Assembly (NCBI GenBank): GCA_030679915.1
Contig: JAUXRY010000036.1
Location: forward strand, 1-43,324
Length of the DNA stretch: 43,324 bases
Source of the DNA: Thiobacillus sp.
GTDB taxonomy: Bacteria > Pseudomonadota > Gammaproteobacteria > Burkholderiales > Thiobacillaceae
Reading direction: 5' to 3'
A model generated the notes under the pieces. The model saw nothing but the letters and a program-made list of their open reading frames with translations, made no database searches and was not told the origin of the DNA. Made by a program: the position numbers and the translations under genes. This document shows positions 26,176 to 35,720 of the stretch, piece after piece (the stretch's first letter is position 1; the number at the start of each line of letters is the position of its first letter).

Positions 26176-29100
26176 TGCGGTAACTCCAGATAGAACGTGG
26201 CACCTTGGCCAGGCGCACTCTCGGCCCAGACGCGCCCGCCCATGCGCTGCATGGCCTTGTAGACGATGGCCAGACCGACGCCAGTGCCAGGATAATCTTC
26301 GGCGCGCTGCAGGCGTTGGAAAATTTCGAAGATGCGATTGTGAAATTGCATGTCGAATCCAATTCCGTTATCCGAGAACTTCAGGGTAATCGATTTCTCG
26401 CCCCGAACACCACTGATCGATAAACGCGGTGGATGGCTGTCGCGGGTGAATTTGAGTGCATTGTCGACCAGATTACGCAGCACAATGGCCAAGCCTTCGG
26501 GGTCGGCTTGCGCGGAGAGGCCCTGCAACGACGTGTCCACCACCATGCCTTGCGCCTGAATATCCGCCTTCAGCGTATCGAGCACGCCGCTCATCAAACG
26601 CGAAATTTCAAGTGGACGGCCTTGCAGGCTGCGTCGCTCCATCCGGGAATAAGTCAGCAAATCCTCAATCAGCCGGCTCATTTGCACCACCCCGTTACGC
26701 ACATTGTTCAGCAACTGGACACCCGGCTTGTCGAGCTTGCTCTGGTAATCCTCGAGCAACAGCCGGCTATAGCCATCGATCCCGCGCAACGGCGCCTTGA
26801 GGTCGTGCGATACAGAGTAGGTAAAAGTCTCCAGCTCCTTGTTTGCCATAGCGAGTTCGGCCGTTCGCTGGTTGACGCGATTTTCAAGCTCGGCGTTGAG
26901 CTGATGGACTTCCGCCTCCATCATCATGCGCTCGCTGACGTCACGCGACACCACCACCACCCGATCGATCTGACCCTCTACGCCGTGTATCACCCCCCCC
27001 TGTGATTCGATTTGGCGCACTTCACCGTCAGCCAGGACGAAACGAAAATTGATGCGATGACCTTGTCCGGTCCGCACAGTTTCCATGAATACCCGGCGCA
27101 CCTCATCCTGGTCGTCCGGGTGGATTTCGGCAAAGGAGTCGGTGCCCACCAAAGCTTCGGGATCGCCGAACAACGCACGGTAGGACGGGCTGTTGTAGAG
27201 GCGACGCCCTTCCAGATCGAGCACCGCAACCATGTCACCGATGTTCTCGGCGATCAGGCGGAAGAAGGTTTCCTGCTCCTGCAACGCCGCTTCCGTCTGC
27301 TTGCGCTCGGTAATGTCATTGATGGCGGTGAAGATGGCGGGTTCATGGTCAAACTCCACAATCGAAGCTGAAACCAGTGCCCAGAACGGGCGGCCGTCTG
27401 CCGTCCGCATACGCACTTCGAGATCATCCACCTTGCCTGTTTTTTGCAACGGCTCAAGAAAGCGCATCCGTTCTGCGCGGTCCGCGTAAAACTTTTCTGC
27501 CGGCTGGCCGATACCCTTTTCGCGCGTGATGCCGTACTGGGTTTCGGCGCGGTGGTTGCCATACATCAGGATGCCATCGCGCACGCGCGTGAGCACGGCG
27601 GGGAACGGCGCCAACTCGATCAGTGAGCGATAGTGGGCCTCGCTGTCGCGCAGGGTTTGCTCGGTCTTCTTGCGCTCGGTGATATCGGTAATTACAGCGA
27701 CACGCGCCGTGCGGCCTTCGAACTCGATGTCGTGCGAACGCGCCTCGATGGTGATTTGGACGCCCCTCTTGGTCAGGTGATGCCATTCACCCACGTAAGC
27801 CAGTCCTTTCAGGCTTGCGGCCACGTCGGAGATGGCCTGTTTTTCCTCGTCCGGGTACAGGTCGGTGAGGCGCATCCCCAGTATTTCATCATGGCTGTAG
27901 CCATAGTGACGTACAAACGCAGCGTTGACCGCCAGCATGTGCAAGCTAACGCGTTCGTAGACCAGCATTGGAACAGGATTTTGCTCGAACAAATGCCGGA
28001 AGCGGGTTTCACTTTCATGCAGGGCAATTTCCGCATGCTTGCGAGACTGGATGTCCTCAACGACCGCGATGAAATAATCCGGTTCATTGTTCAATTTCCA
28101 GACCAGCGAAGCTGTCAGGTTGATCCAGATTGGATTGCCATCCTTGCGGATGTAGCGTTTCTCCAACGAGTAGTTGCTGATTGCCTGCGCCAGCATTTTC
28201 TGCACATAACCAAGGTCGGTATCGAGATCGTCGGGGTAAGTGATGTCCTGAAAAGGTTTGCTCAGAAGTTCCAGTTCGTCGTAGCCGACGATATCGCAGA
28301 GCTTCTGGTTGACGCGTAGCCAGTGGCCTTCCGGCGATACGATGGCAATGCCCACCGCGGCCTGATCGAAGGTGGCGGCAAAACGGGCTTCGCTGTCGCG
28401 CAGTGCCTGCTCGGACTCGATGCGTTCGGTGATGTCTTCCGAGAAAATAACAATCCCGCCCACGGCGCTGTCTGCCGCAAACCAGGGCCGGACTTCCCAG
28501 CGCAGCCACTGCATGCTGCCATCAGCCTGCGCAAAACAATCTTCAGCCGACCGCACCAGTTCACCTGCCATCCCGCGTTGGTGGATGGCTTTCCAGTGCG
28601 CAGGCAAATTGGGAAATAGTTCATAGTGCGAGTGGCCGAGGATGTCACTGCTTTCCAGCTGGTAATCGGTCAACCAACGGCGACTGACGGCCAGATAACG
28701 CATGTCGCGATCGAACATGGCCAGCGCAGCTGGCGCATGCTCAATAAAGAGCAGCAGCCGACTTTCGCTTTCCACCAGCGCGGCTTCGGCACGCTTGCGG
28801 TCGGTGATATCGCGGGCGATGCCGAATACGCCGCTTACCTCGCCGTCAATGATGAGTGGACCTTTACTGGTGAGGTAGTTGTAACTGGCAGTGGGCATGT
28901 TGACCACTTCCTCATAGGACCGGGTGATGCCTTCATCCATGATGCGTTGATCGTCGGTGCGGAAGCGCTCTGCAGTCTCCGCCGGAAACAGGGCGTAATC
29001 GTCTGCGTCGAGGATGTCTTCCATCGGGCGTCCGAGTAAAAGCGACAATGCCTGATTACCGATGAGGTATCGACCTTCGCGGTTTTTGACAAAGATCGCA

Positions 29101-31427
29101 TCGGTGCTGCCTTCCACCAGAGCCGTCAGGATGGTATGCAGTCGCTTCAATTCCACATCATGCTTCTTGCGTTCGGTGATGTCGGTAAAGAAAATTGAAA
29201 TGCCATCTAGCGTGGGGTAAATACGGTTTTCATACCACTGGTCCCATGGCGCGTAGTAATCCTCCAGCCGGATTATTTCACCCCCATTCATGGCCTGCTC
29301 GTAGGCCTGCTGGAAAGGCTGGCCAATCCCTTCAGGAAACTCGGTCCAGATGTGCTTGCCGATCAAATCGGCAGAAGGCCTACCGAACATTTCCCCGGCC
29401 TTGTGATTGACGTACTGGTAGCGCCATGCTCGATCCAGACTGACGAATCCGTCGGACATACTTTCCAGCAGGTCCACCATGCGTTTATTCAATATTTCCT
29501 GTGCGTGATTAATCTCAATGAATTCGAGCGCAAAGCCGATGTCGTCGGTCAGCTCGTCCAGCATGAGCAGTTCTTCTTCGTCGAAGTAGCCTGTCCGGTC
29601 TGCGTAAAGACTGAAAGCGCCGCGTACTTCGCCGCCTATCCGGATTGGGAAGGCAGCCGAGGCCTGGTAGCCCCGTGCGAGCGCAGCTTCGCGCCAGGGG
29701 GCCATGCACGGATCGTTGGCGATGTCATTGCAAACTGCATGCTGCCCCGCGCGCAGTGCGGTTCCCGTAGGGCCGCGAGCATGTTCATCCTTGCCAAGCG
29801 ATAGTTGCAGATTGTCCAGGTAGTGACCCTCTATTCCCGCATGAGCCCGGAGCAGCACTTCCTCTTGACCATGGTCCAGCATTCCCAACCAAGCCATACG
29901 GAACCCGCCCACTTCGACGGCGATGCGGCAAGCTTCATCGAACAGTTTTTGCGGGTCCCGATTACGCACAATGGCTATGTTGATGCCGCTTAACACACGG
30001 TTAAGCCGGTTGAGCGCCGCAATCCTTTCATCCGTTTTGATTTGGGTGCTGATGTCTTGCAGGGTGCCAAACAGGATGGGGGGTTTGCCCAAGGGATCGT
30101 ATTCGATGCGAGTCCGTACATTGACTGTACGGACGTCGCTATTTGCGCGTACAAGTCGAAAGCGAAATTCGGGGGTTGCATCTCCCGGGTGGCGGTCGAT
30201 CAGGTGCGCCAAGTAGGCATCAAGTCCGACCCGGTCATCAGGATGGAGTCGGACTCTCATCCAGTCATAGCTGATCGGGCGCGATTGCGGTTCGAGGTCG
30301 AAAATACGGTAGGTTTCATCCGACCACCGGATGGAACCGTCGGCTATGGTGTATTGCCAGTTACCGACATGGGAAATAGTTTCGGCTGCGCTGAGCCGAC
30401 GGGTACTTTCCAGCAGTTCTCCTTGGCGTCGGGCCAGTTCCTGCTTGAGTTGGCGGTTCCACAGCAGCGTGGCGAGATAGCCCAGCAGGGTCAAAGTGGC
30501 AAGGCCCATCAACCAGGGGAAAAGCCGGGTGATCTGGGTGGGCTGGCTTAGCCGCTGAATTTCATCGACCTGCAGCGGCAGCCATTTCTGGAAAGCAGTG
30601 TTTTTTTGCTGGGCGGGCATGCTGGCCAGAGCCTGGTCGAGCAGGCGCGCCAGTTCGGGCCAGTCCTTGCGCACCCCAAAGCGCTGACCATTCACGGCCA
30701 TGTCGAAACCGGCATTGGCCTTGAGGTTGGTGATGCCATTCTGCGCAGCGAAAAAGCTGTTCACCCCAAGTGCGCCGACATAGGCATCCGCAGCGCCAGA
30801 GGCCACGGCTCTTAAGCCATCGAGCGGCGTGGCGACATAGCGTGGGCGTAAATCCGGGTACAAGTTCATCACGTCTTTGCTGGACGAATAGCCTTCCACC
30901 AGCACCAGATTCAAACCGGCCAAGTCGTGGAGTGATTGCAGCTGCGGTGTTTCGGTGCGGGTCATGATGACCAGCGGCGTGGGCAGATAAACGCCAGTAA
31001 AGGCCAGAAACGCCTCGCGTTCTGGATTGTGCGCCACCGTAGCCACGGCATCGATCTGGCGCGCCTCGACTGCGGCCATCAGCTGGGGCCAATCCAGATT
31101 GGAAATGATTTCGAAACGTACGCCGAGGGTCGGTCCGAGGTGGTTCAGAAACTCGAGGACGACGCCCTGGGGACGTCCTTGTGCGTCGAGAAAGGAGTAG
31201 GGGCCATAGCCGGTATCGATCCCCAGCCGGATCACGGGATGCTCAGCCAGCCAGGCTCGGTCGGATGCGGCCAGTGTGAGTCGGGGTGTCGAGGCCTTGT
31301 CTGCCCAGGCCTGGCTGACAGGAATCAGTCCAGCCAGGCCTGCCAGCAGGGCGCAGGCAACAAGCTTGCGCAGACTCTTGAGTAGGAGAATTTTGTCAAA
31401 CGGGAATATCCAGGCTTTCGTCAGCAT
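26172..31427 (-). CDS. Giant periplasmic-binding, multi-PAS sensor histidine kinase
   Basis: A 1751-residue membrane sensor kinase. It starts with a signal-like helix (about 18-42) and a periplasmic solute-binding domain of family 3 (about 65-285; IRLGIDTGYGPYSFLDAQGR), as in BvgS/EvgS-type sensors. A membrane helix (about 304-324) follows. The cytoplasm then holds a PAS_3-like domain (about 345-465), a GAF domain (about 480-615) and about seven more PAS domains to residue 1490, most ending in DITERK-type linkers. The output has HisKA YSVSHDLKAPLRGIDGY (H1541) and an ATPase (NLVDNALKF, DNGIGFD, GTGVGLAIV). No receiver or Hpt is fused; the partner is probably the overlapping Rcp-type gene. ATG 31427 lacks a clear ribosome-binding site. 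The 178 bases upstream show no firm promoter. Confidence 0.9.
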   Translation of the reverse strand: MLTKAWIFPFDKILLLKSLRKLVACALLAGLAGLIPVSQAWADKASTPRLTLAASDRAWLAEHPVIRLGIDTGYGPYSFLDAQGRPQGVVLEFLNHLGPTLGVRFEIISNLDWPQLMAAVEARQIDAVATVAHNPEREAFLAFTGVYLPTPLVIMTRTETPQLQSLHDLAGLNLVLVEGYSSSKDVMNLYPDLRPRYVATPLDGLRAVASGAADAYVGALGVNSFFAAQNGITNLKANAGFDMAVNGQRFGVRKDWPELARLLDQALASMPAQQKNTAFQKWLPLQVDEIQRLSQPTQITRLFPWLMGLATLTLLGYLATLLWNRQLKQELARRQGELLESTRRLSAAETISHVGNWQYTIADGSIRWSDETYRIFDLEPQSRPISYDWMRVRLHPDDRVGLDAYLAHLIDRHPGDATPEFRFRLVRANSDVRTVNVRTRIEYDPLGKPPILFGTLQDISTQIKTDERIAALNRLNRVLSGINIAIVRNRDPQKLFDEACRIAVEVGGFRMAWLGMLDHGQEEVLLRAHAGIEGHYLDNLQLSLGKDEHARGPTGTALRAGQHAVCNDIANDPCMAPWREAALARGYQASAAFPIRIGGEVRGAFSLYADRTGYFDEEELLMLDELTDDIGFALEFIEINHAQEILNKRMVDLLESMSDGFVSLDRAWRYQYVNHKAGEMFGRPSADLIGKHIWTEFPEGIGQPFQQAYEQAMNGGEIIRLEDYYAPWDQWYENRIYPTLDGISIFFTDITERKKHDVELKRLHTILTALVEGSTDAIFVKNREGRYLIGNQALSLLLGRPMEDILDADDYALFPAETAERFRTDDQRIMDEGITRSYEEVVNMPTASYNYLTSKGPLIIDGEVSGVFGIARDITDRKRAEAALVESESRLLLFIEHAPAALAMFDRDMRYLAVSRRWLTDYQLESSDILGHSHYELFPNLPAHWKAIHQRGMAGELVRSAEDCFAQADGSMQWLRWEVRPWFAADSAVGGIVIFSEDITERIESEQALRDSEARFAATFDQAAVGIAIVSPEGHWLRVNQKLCDIVGYDELELLSKPFQDITYPDDLDTDLGYVQKMLAQAISNYSLEKRYIRKDGNPIWINLTASLVWKLNNEPDYFIAVVEDIQSRKHAEIALHESETRFRHLFEQNPVPMLVYERVSLHMLAVNAAFVRHYGYSHDEILGMRLTDLYPDEEKQAISDVAASLKGLAYVGEWHHLTKRGVQITIEARSHDIEFEGRTARVAVITDITERKKTEQTLRDSEAHYRSLIELAPFPAVLTRVRDGILMYGNHRAETQYGITREKGIGQPAEKFYADRAERMRFLEPLQKTGKVDDLEVRMRTADGRPFWALVSASIVEFDHEPAIFTAINDITERKQTEAALQEQETFFRLIAENIGDMVAVLDLEGRRLYNSPSYRALFGDPEALVGTDSFAEIHPDDQDEVRRVFMETVRTGQGHRINFRFVLADGEVRQIESQGGVIHGVEGQIDRVVVVSRDVSERMMMEAEVHQLNAELENRVNQRTAELAMANKELETFTYSVSHDLKAPLRGIDGYSRLLLEDYQSKLDKPGVQLLNNVRNGVVQMSRLIEDLLTYSRMERRSLQGRPLEISRLMSGVLDTLKADIQAQGMVVDTSLQGLSAQADPEGLAIVLRNLVDNALKFTRDSHPPRLSISGVRGEKSITLKFSDNGIGFDMQFHNRIFEIFQRLQRAEDYPGTGVGLAIVYKAMQRMGGRVWAESAPGQGATFYLELPQ

Positions 31428-31605
31428 AGGAATGCGGCGCGTCTCTCTGTGATGATTGGTTTTATTTCACGCTTGAGACTTTTTACTCCGGGTTCACGAT
31501 TGCAACAACCCGACGCCCTGGCTGACATGGCTGAGCGTCGCCCCCGCAGCCATTTACGGTGGCTTTGTATGAGCACCAGCACACTTTTGAAATTCGACTA
31601 GAATC

Positions 31606-32094
31606 ATGACGATGCGCCCGTACGATGCGATTCTTCCTGCTCCAATGTGTCCACTCGGCGCCTGCTTCAGCGGCGACACGCTGACACGGCTGGAATTCCT
31701 GCCCGTCGGTTCGACGGTTTCGGCTTCAAATTCTGACCCACGCGTCCGCCTGCTGGCCCGGGAGCTGGACGCGTACTGGGGCACCCCCACCCACACATTC
31801 GATCTTCCGTTTGCTGCGCAAGGCACACCTTTCCAGCTACGGGTGTGGGATGCGCTGACCACCATACCGGTCGGGAACCCGACGACGTATGGCACCTTGG
31901 CAAAGCGCCTCGGCACGGCGGCGCGCGCGGTCGGTCAGGCGTGCGGCGGCAATCCCTTGCCGCTTCTGATCCCGTGTCACCGGGTAGTGGCAGCAACGGG
32001 ACTCGGCGGCTTCATGCACGCCGCAACGGGCGCGCCACTGGACGTCAAAACCTGGCTGCTGAATCATGAAAAAAGTGCGCAAGCCCCATCATGA
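31606..32094 (+). CDS. ogt: Methylated-DNA--protein-cysteine methyltransferase
   Basis: A suicide DNA-repair enzyme that transfers methyl groups from O6-methylguanine to its own cysteine. The 162 residues show FQLRVWDALTTIPVGNPTTYGTLAKRLG, the DNA-binding helix region with AARAVGQACGGNP, and the active-site PCHRV with C124. Then VVAATGLGGF follows. Length fits the Ogt/MGMT group without a fused Ada regulatory domain. The start may be ATG 31606 or the next ATG at 31612. The stop overlaps the xerD start by four bases (ATGA), so the two genes are coupled. Confidence 0.92.
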   Translation: MTMRPYDAILPAPMCPLGACFSGDTLTRLEFLPVGSTVSASNSDPRVRLLARELDAYWGTPTHTFDLPFAAQGTPFQLRVWDALTTIPVGNPTTYGTLAKRLGTAARAVGQACGGNPLPLLIPCHRVVAATGLGGFMHAATGAPLDVKTWLLNHEKSAQAPS

Positions 32095-32981
32095 ACACGG
32101 CACTGGTTAACCGCTTTTGCGACCACCTGTGGCTGGAAGACGGGCTGGCGAAATTAACGCTGGCAGCCTACCGAAACGACCTCACCCTCTTTGGGGCGTG
32201 GCTGGAAAAAGAACGGAAACAATTCCTCAATGCCGCCGTATCGGGAGACATTGAGGCGTATCTGGCGTGGCGCTTTAGCCAGCACACGCAGCCACGGAGT
32301 GCAGCGCGCTATACCTCGACACTCAAGCGTTTTTATCGTTATCTGCTGCGCGAAAACCTGATCGCCGCCGACCCCACGCTCAATCTCGACAGTCCCAAGC
32401 TGCCGCGTTCGCTGCCCAAGACGCTGACCGAGGATGACGTCGAACGCCTGCTCGACAATGCCGACACCCACACGCCGCTAGGGATGCGCGACCGTGCGAT
32501 GCTGGAAACCTTGTACGCGACGGGCTTGCGGGTATCAGAACTGGTGGGGCTGAAGCTGACTGCCCTCAATGTGAACGATGGCGTGCTGCGTGTGACCGGT
32601 AAAGGGAACAAGGATCGGCTCGTGCCGCTGGGTGAAGAGTCCGTACAGTGGCTCAGGCGCTATCTGGCAGATGCGCGCCCCCTGCTGCTGGACGGGCAGC
32701 TCTGCGATGAAGTGTTTGTCACCTCCCGTGGCGCGGGCATGACGCGGCAGGCATTCTGGTATTTGATCAAACGCCACGGGTTCGCTGCAGGCATCACGCG
32801 GCCCATGTCGCCGCATACCCTGCGCCACGCCTTTGCCACCCACCTGCTCAACCACGGCGCCGATTTGCGGGTGGTGCAGATGCTGCTCGGGCACAGCGAT
32901 ATTTCCACCACACAGATTTACACCCATGTGGCGCGCGAACGCATGAAGCAGTTGCATGCGCAACACCACCCGCGCGGTTGA
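32091..32981 (+). CDS. xerD: Site-specific tyrosine recombinase XerD
   Basis: With XerC, resolves chromosome dimers at dif during division. The 296 residues match E. coli XerD in length and closely in sequence. The N-terminal SAM-like core-binding domain is at about 1-90 and the catalytic domain at about 105-296. Catalytic residues visible: R147 (ATGLRVSELVGL), K171 (GKGNKDRLVPLGEE), H242 and R245 (PHTLRHAFATHLLNHGADL), H268 (LLGHSDISTTQ) and nucleophile Y277. The ending QLHAQHHPRG is typical of XerD rather than XerC. It is coupled to ogt. Its stop is separated by one base from the stop of the convergent AstE-like gene. Confidence 0.95.
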   Translation: MNTALVNRFCDHLWLEDGLAKLTLAAYRNDLTLFGAWLEKERKQFLNAAVSGDIEAYLAWRFSQHTQPRSAARYTSTLKRFYRYLLRENLIAADPTLNLDSPKLPRSLPKTLTEDDVERLLDNADTHTPLGMRDRAMLETLYATGLRVSELVGLKLTALNVNDGVLRVTGKGNKDRLVPLGEESVQWLRRYLADARPLLLDGQLCDEVFVTSRGAGMTRQAFWYLIKRHGFAAGITRPMSPHTLRHAFATHLLNHGADLRVVQMLLGHSDISTTQIYTHVARERMKQLHAQHHPRG

Positions 32982-32982
32982 T

Positions 32983-33939
32983 TTATACCCGACTGCTGGG
33001 TTTAGCCAAGTAAAACCACTCCTGCCCGACCTGCGCTTTGGGGTTGGGAAACACGATATATCCCGCACTGTCGGCCACCACAGGCGCGCCATTGTGACGC
33101 GTACCAATCAGCTCGCCCTGGTTCACGGGATCGAAGCTGGACCAGGCATGGGCGAACTGATCGTCGGCATGCGCGCGATCAATGACCTCGTACAGTCGTA
33201 ACGCCTCGGTCTCCGTCACCACTTCCGGTTGGGATGCAGGCGACAACTGCAAATGGGCCAAGGTGTTGAGGATGGCGCGGTAGGCCACATCAGGGGCTGC
33301 GGGATCATCGTGCTGGCCGCATTCAAGCGTGAGTGCGATGCCACCCTGCGCGCGCATGAATTCAGTGGTGCCCACGCCGTAACTGACATCGGCCTCGCGC
33401 GCCGAAACACCGGCCGCCAAACGCCGCGCGACACCGGTGGCGTAGGTGTCGAGCCAGCCATCGACAAAGCGGCGAACACCCAGCCGCAGCGCCAGCGCGG
33501 TTTCATCAGCGGAGCGTGAAAACGGCTCCAAGGTGCCGCGGTTGTCTTGCGGGCCCAGCATGACAAACGGCTGGCCTGCGGTGTGGAAAGAATGCAGGTC
33601 GAGTAACACCTCATGCTGCGCCAATAACGGACACAACCAGTTGGCAATGCGGTCTTCGAACTCGACCGGTTCGTCGGTCGGGACCAGGTTGCGATTAAGG
33701 TTGCGGTCTCCCATTCGCTGCTGCCGCACATAGGCCAGTGGATTGGTGACGGGCACAAAGGTCACGCTGCCCGCTGCAATCACCAATTCACCCGACTCAA
33801 TCTCGCCGATTACACGACGTATCGCCCGGGTGCCGCAGGTTTCGTTGCCATGCACCGCACCCAGAACGATCAGGCGCGGCCCTGATGCCATCCCGCTGAA
33901 CGAGACGGACTGAAAATACAAAGACTCAAGTTCATTCAT
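32983..33939 (-). CDS. Succinylglutamate desuccinylase/aspartoacylase family protein
   Basis: A probable zinc-dependent carboxypeptidase-like hydrolase of the AstE/AspA family (M14-related). The 318 residues show the zinc ligands H30 and E33 in GAVHGNETCGTRAIR, the NRNLN segment and the third ligand region DLHSFHTAGQPF. A catalytic-glutamate-type context LTLECGQHDD lies near residue 220. The C-terminal domain is a short beta-rich extension. Family members cleave N-acyl amino acids, but no astABCD arginine-catabolism genes are nearby, so the name AstE should not be assumed. Its start overlaps the TauE gene's stop by four bases, so both are co-transcribed with folB. Confidence 0.82.
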   Translation of the reverse strand: MNELESLYFQSVSFSGMASGPRLIVLGAVHGNETCGTRAIRRVIGEIESGELVIAAGSVTFVPVTNPLAYVRQQRMGDRNLNRNLVPTDEPVEFEDRIANWLCPLLAQHEVLLDLHSFHTAGQPFVMLGPQDNRGTLEPFSRSADETALALRLGVRRFVDGWLDTYATGVARRLAAGVSAREADVSYGVGTTEFMRAQGGIALTLECGQHDDPAAPDVAYRAILNTLAHLQLSPASQPEVVTETEALRLYEVIDRAHADDQFAHAWSSFDPVNQGELIGTRHNGAPVVADSAGYIVFPNPKAQVGQEWFYLAKPSSRV

Positions 33940-34685
33940 GTATGCAACGCCTTAAATAACAACGACACGCTCGACACCAGCAACAATACGCCAACCAGGC
34001 GTGTCATCTGTGACGGCGCCAAACCCACATGCACGCGTCCGCCCAAATAGAGCGCACCCAGCATGATCGGCAACGCGGCCAGATACGCCATCCACACATT
34101 GGCGGTCATCAGCAGTCCTGCAACCAGAAAACTGATGATCCGCATCAAACCATCGACAAAAAACAGCGCCGAAAAGGTCGCGCGTAAATCGCCTTTATCG
34201 CGTATCCGGTGCGTCAAATAAATAATGTAGGGCGGGCCCCCGGTACCGAACAGGGCGCCCACTGTTCCGCCCGTGAGCGAAGCGGGTATGGCCCAGCCAC
34301 GCGAAGCAACTTTATTGCCGTGAAGATTGAACAGATTGCGTAATGAAAAAAGAAAAACAAACCCGGCCAGCGTAATCAGCATCGGTTCCGGCGGAAGACT
34401 GGCCAGCAAATTGGTCCCCAGCACCACACCGACAGCACCGAAGGGAATCAGGACACCCACTTCGGCCCATTTCACCCGCTTGAAATTCAACCCGCCAATC
34501 ACGATCGAAGCAGTGAAATCGAGGAGCAAAACCAGCGGCACGACAAACTTCAGCGGCAGAAACAGGGCGAGTAACGGCACGGCGACCAGCCCCGAACCCA
34601 CCCCCGTGATGCCGCGGATGAAATACGCCAACAGCAGAATGGCCACTGCACCCGCCACTTGACCCGCGGCGATTTGTTCGAGCAT
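33936..34685 (-). CDS. TauE/SafE family anion permease
   Basis: A polytopic membrane protein of the sulfite exporter TauE/SafE family. The 249 residues have about seven to eight hydrophobic segments and the family signatures LLAYFIRGITGVGSGLVAVPLLAL and FGTGGPPYIIYLTHR. Members export or import sulfite, sulfoacetate or other small organosulfur anions; the substrate cannot be told here. The start ATG 34685 overlaps the folB stop by one base (TGATG) and was chosen over an upstream in-frame start that would lie inside folB. It is followed by the AstE-like gene with a four-base overlap. Confidence 0.87.
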   Translation of the reverse strand: MLEQIAAGQVAGAVAILLLAYFIRGITGVGSGLVAVPLLALFLPLKFVVPLVLLLDFTASIVIGGLNFKRVKWAEVGVLIPFGAVGVVLGTNLLASLPPEPMLITLAGFVFLFSLRNLFNLHGNKVASRGWAIPASLTGGTVGALFGTGGPPYIIYLTHRIRDKGDLRATFSALFFVDGLMRIISFLVAGLLMTANVWMAYLAALPIMLGALYLGGRVHVGLAPSQMTRLVGVLLLVSSVSLLFKALHT

Positions 34686-35047
34686 CACAGACGGTTGCCA
34701 CGCTCGATGGTGATGCCCAACTCCTTGATGCCCGGCACGATGGCAAACTTGGTGACCGACACCTTCACCCACGGCGAGCCGAATTCATCGCGCACGATCG
34801 CGGCAACATGCTCAGCCACCGACTCGACCAGCGTGATCGGCTGCGGGGCGTTGTGGAGGTAATCCTTTACGCGGTTGGCTACCGCGCCGTAGTCGATGGT
34901 GTCGGCCACATTATCGGTATCGCCGGCCTTGCTGTTTGGCAAGCCGATTTCGAGGTCGAGCCGTACCGGCTGCGGGACTTTGCGTTCCCACTCGTACACG
35001 CCGATAATCAGGTTCAGACGAAAGTCTCTTAAAAATAAAATGTCCAT
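34685..35047 (-). CDS. folB: Dihydroneopterin aldolase
   Basis: Converts 7,8-dihydroneopterin to 6-hydroxymethyl-7,8-dihydropterin in folate synthesis. The 120 residues begin MDILFLRDFRLNLIIGVYEWE and continue with QPVRLDLEIGLP, NVADTIDYGAVANRV, TLVESVAEHVAAIV and VKVSVTKFAIVPGIKELGI, which match the FolB fold. Length is exact for the family. The frame is open far upstream, but sequence before M at 35047 is antisense to plsY and unlike any domain. It is divergent from plsY across 63 bases; this pairing is very common in proteobacteria. Confidence 0.94.
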   Translation of the reverse strand: MDILFLRDFRLNLIIGVYEWERKVPQPVRLDLEIGLPNSKAGDTDNVADTIDYGAVANRVKDYLHNAPQPITLVESVAEHVAAIVRDEFGSPWVKVSVTKFAIVPGIKELGITIERGNRL

Positions 35048-35110
35048 TGCTTTACTATTCGCCGCGCCGCTTGCAACGGGCTTAAACCAAACGCGCCATT
35101 TTACTGACTT

Positions 35111-35713
35111 ATGATCACACTGTTGTTTATTGCTGTTGCTTATCTGATCGGCTCGCTGTCGTTTGCCGTGATTGTCAGCCGTGCCATGCACTTGCCCGAC
35201 CCGCGCAGTTTTGGTTCCGGCAATCCTGGCGCGACCAACGTGCTGCGCTCCGGTCGCAAGGCTGCTGCCGCGCTGACGCTGCTGGGCGATGCCCTCAAGG
35301 GATGGGTGGCGGTGGTGTTGGCACGCTTGCTGGCACCGCAATTCAGTCTGACCGACGACATTGTGCTGTTGTGTGCGCTGGCCGTGTTTATCGGCCATCT
35401 GTATCCACTCTTCTTTAGCTTCAAAGGTGGCAAAGGCGTTGCCACGGCACTGGGCGTGCTGGTCGGCCTCAATCCCTGGGTCGGCTTGGCGTGCCTACTC
35501 ACCTGGCTGCTGATTGCCGGGGTGTTTCGCATCTCTTCGCTCGCCGCATTGGCCACCGCTCTGCTCGCTCCGGTTTACACGGTATTGTTGATGGGTTGGG
35601 GGTATACCACTCAAACCGTACTGGTGATCACACTGCTGCTGGTCTATCGTCACAAGAGTAATCTCGTGAACCTGATGTCGGGCCGGGAAGAGCGCATCGA
35701 CAAGCGAACGTAA
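35111..35713 (+). CDS. plsY: Acyl-phosphate glycerol-3-phosphate acyltransferase PlsY
   Basis: An inner-membrane enzyme that acylates sn-glycerol 3-phosphate using acyl-phosphate, the first step of phospholipid synthesis. The 200 residues show five hydrophobic segments and the three conserved motifs: GSLSFAVIVSRAM, GSGNPGATNVLRSG and the glycine-rich FKGGKGVATALGV, plus the associated HLYPLFFSF. Length fits (E. coli 205). It starts at ATG 35111, divergent from folB, and is followed after seven bases by an unrecognised membrane protein gene, likely in the same transcript. Confidence 0.95.
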   Translation: MITLLFIAVAYLIGSLSFAVIVSRAMHLPDPRSFGSGNPGATNVLRSGRKAAAALTLLGDALKGWVAVVLARLLAPQFSLTDDIVLLCALAVFIGHLYPLFFSFKGGKGVATALGVLVGLNPWVGLACLLTWLLIAGVFRISSLAALATALLAPVYTVLLMGWGYTTQTVLVITLLLVYRHKSNLVNLMSGREERIDKRT

Positions 35714-35720
35714 ACAAGCC

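Noticed and set aside
22376..31427. Bacteriophytochrome photosensor system
   Set aside because: The kinase tail and Rcp-type regulator resemble phytochrome partners, but there is no PHY domain and the only GAF domain lacks a recognisable chromophore-binding context; it is better described as a multi-PAS kinase.
35048..35398. N-terminal extension of folB
   Set aside because: The extra 117 codons are antisense to plsY, and FolB proteins are about 120 residues starting at the chosen ATG.
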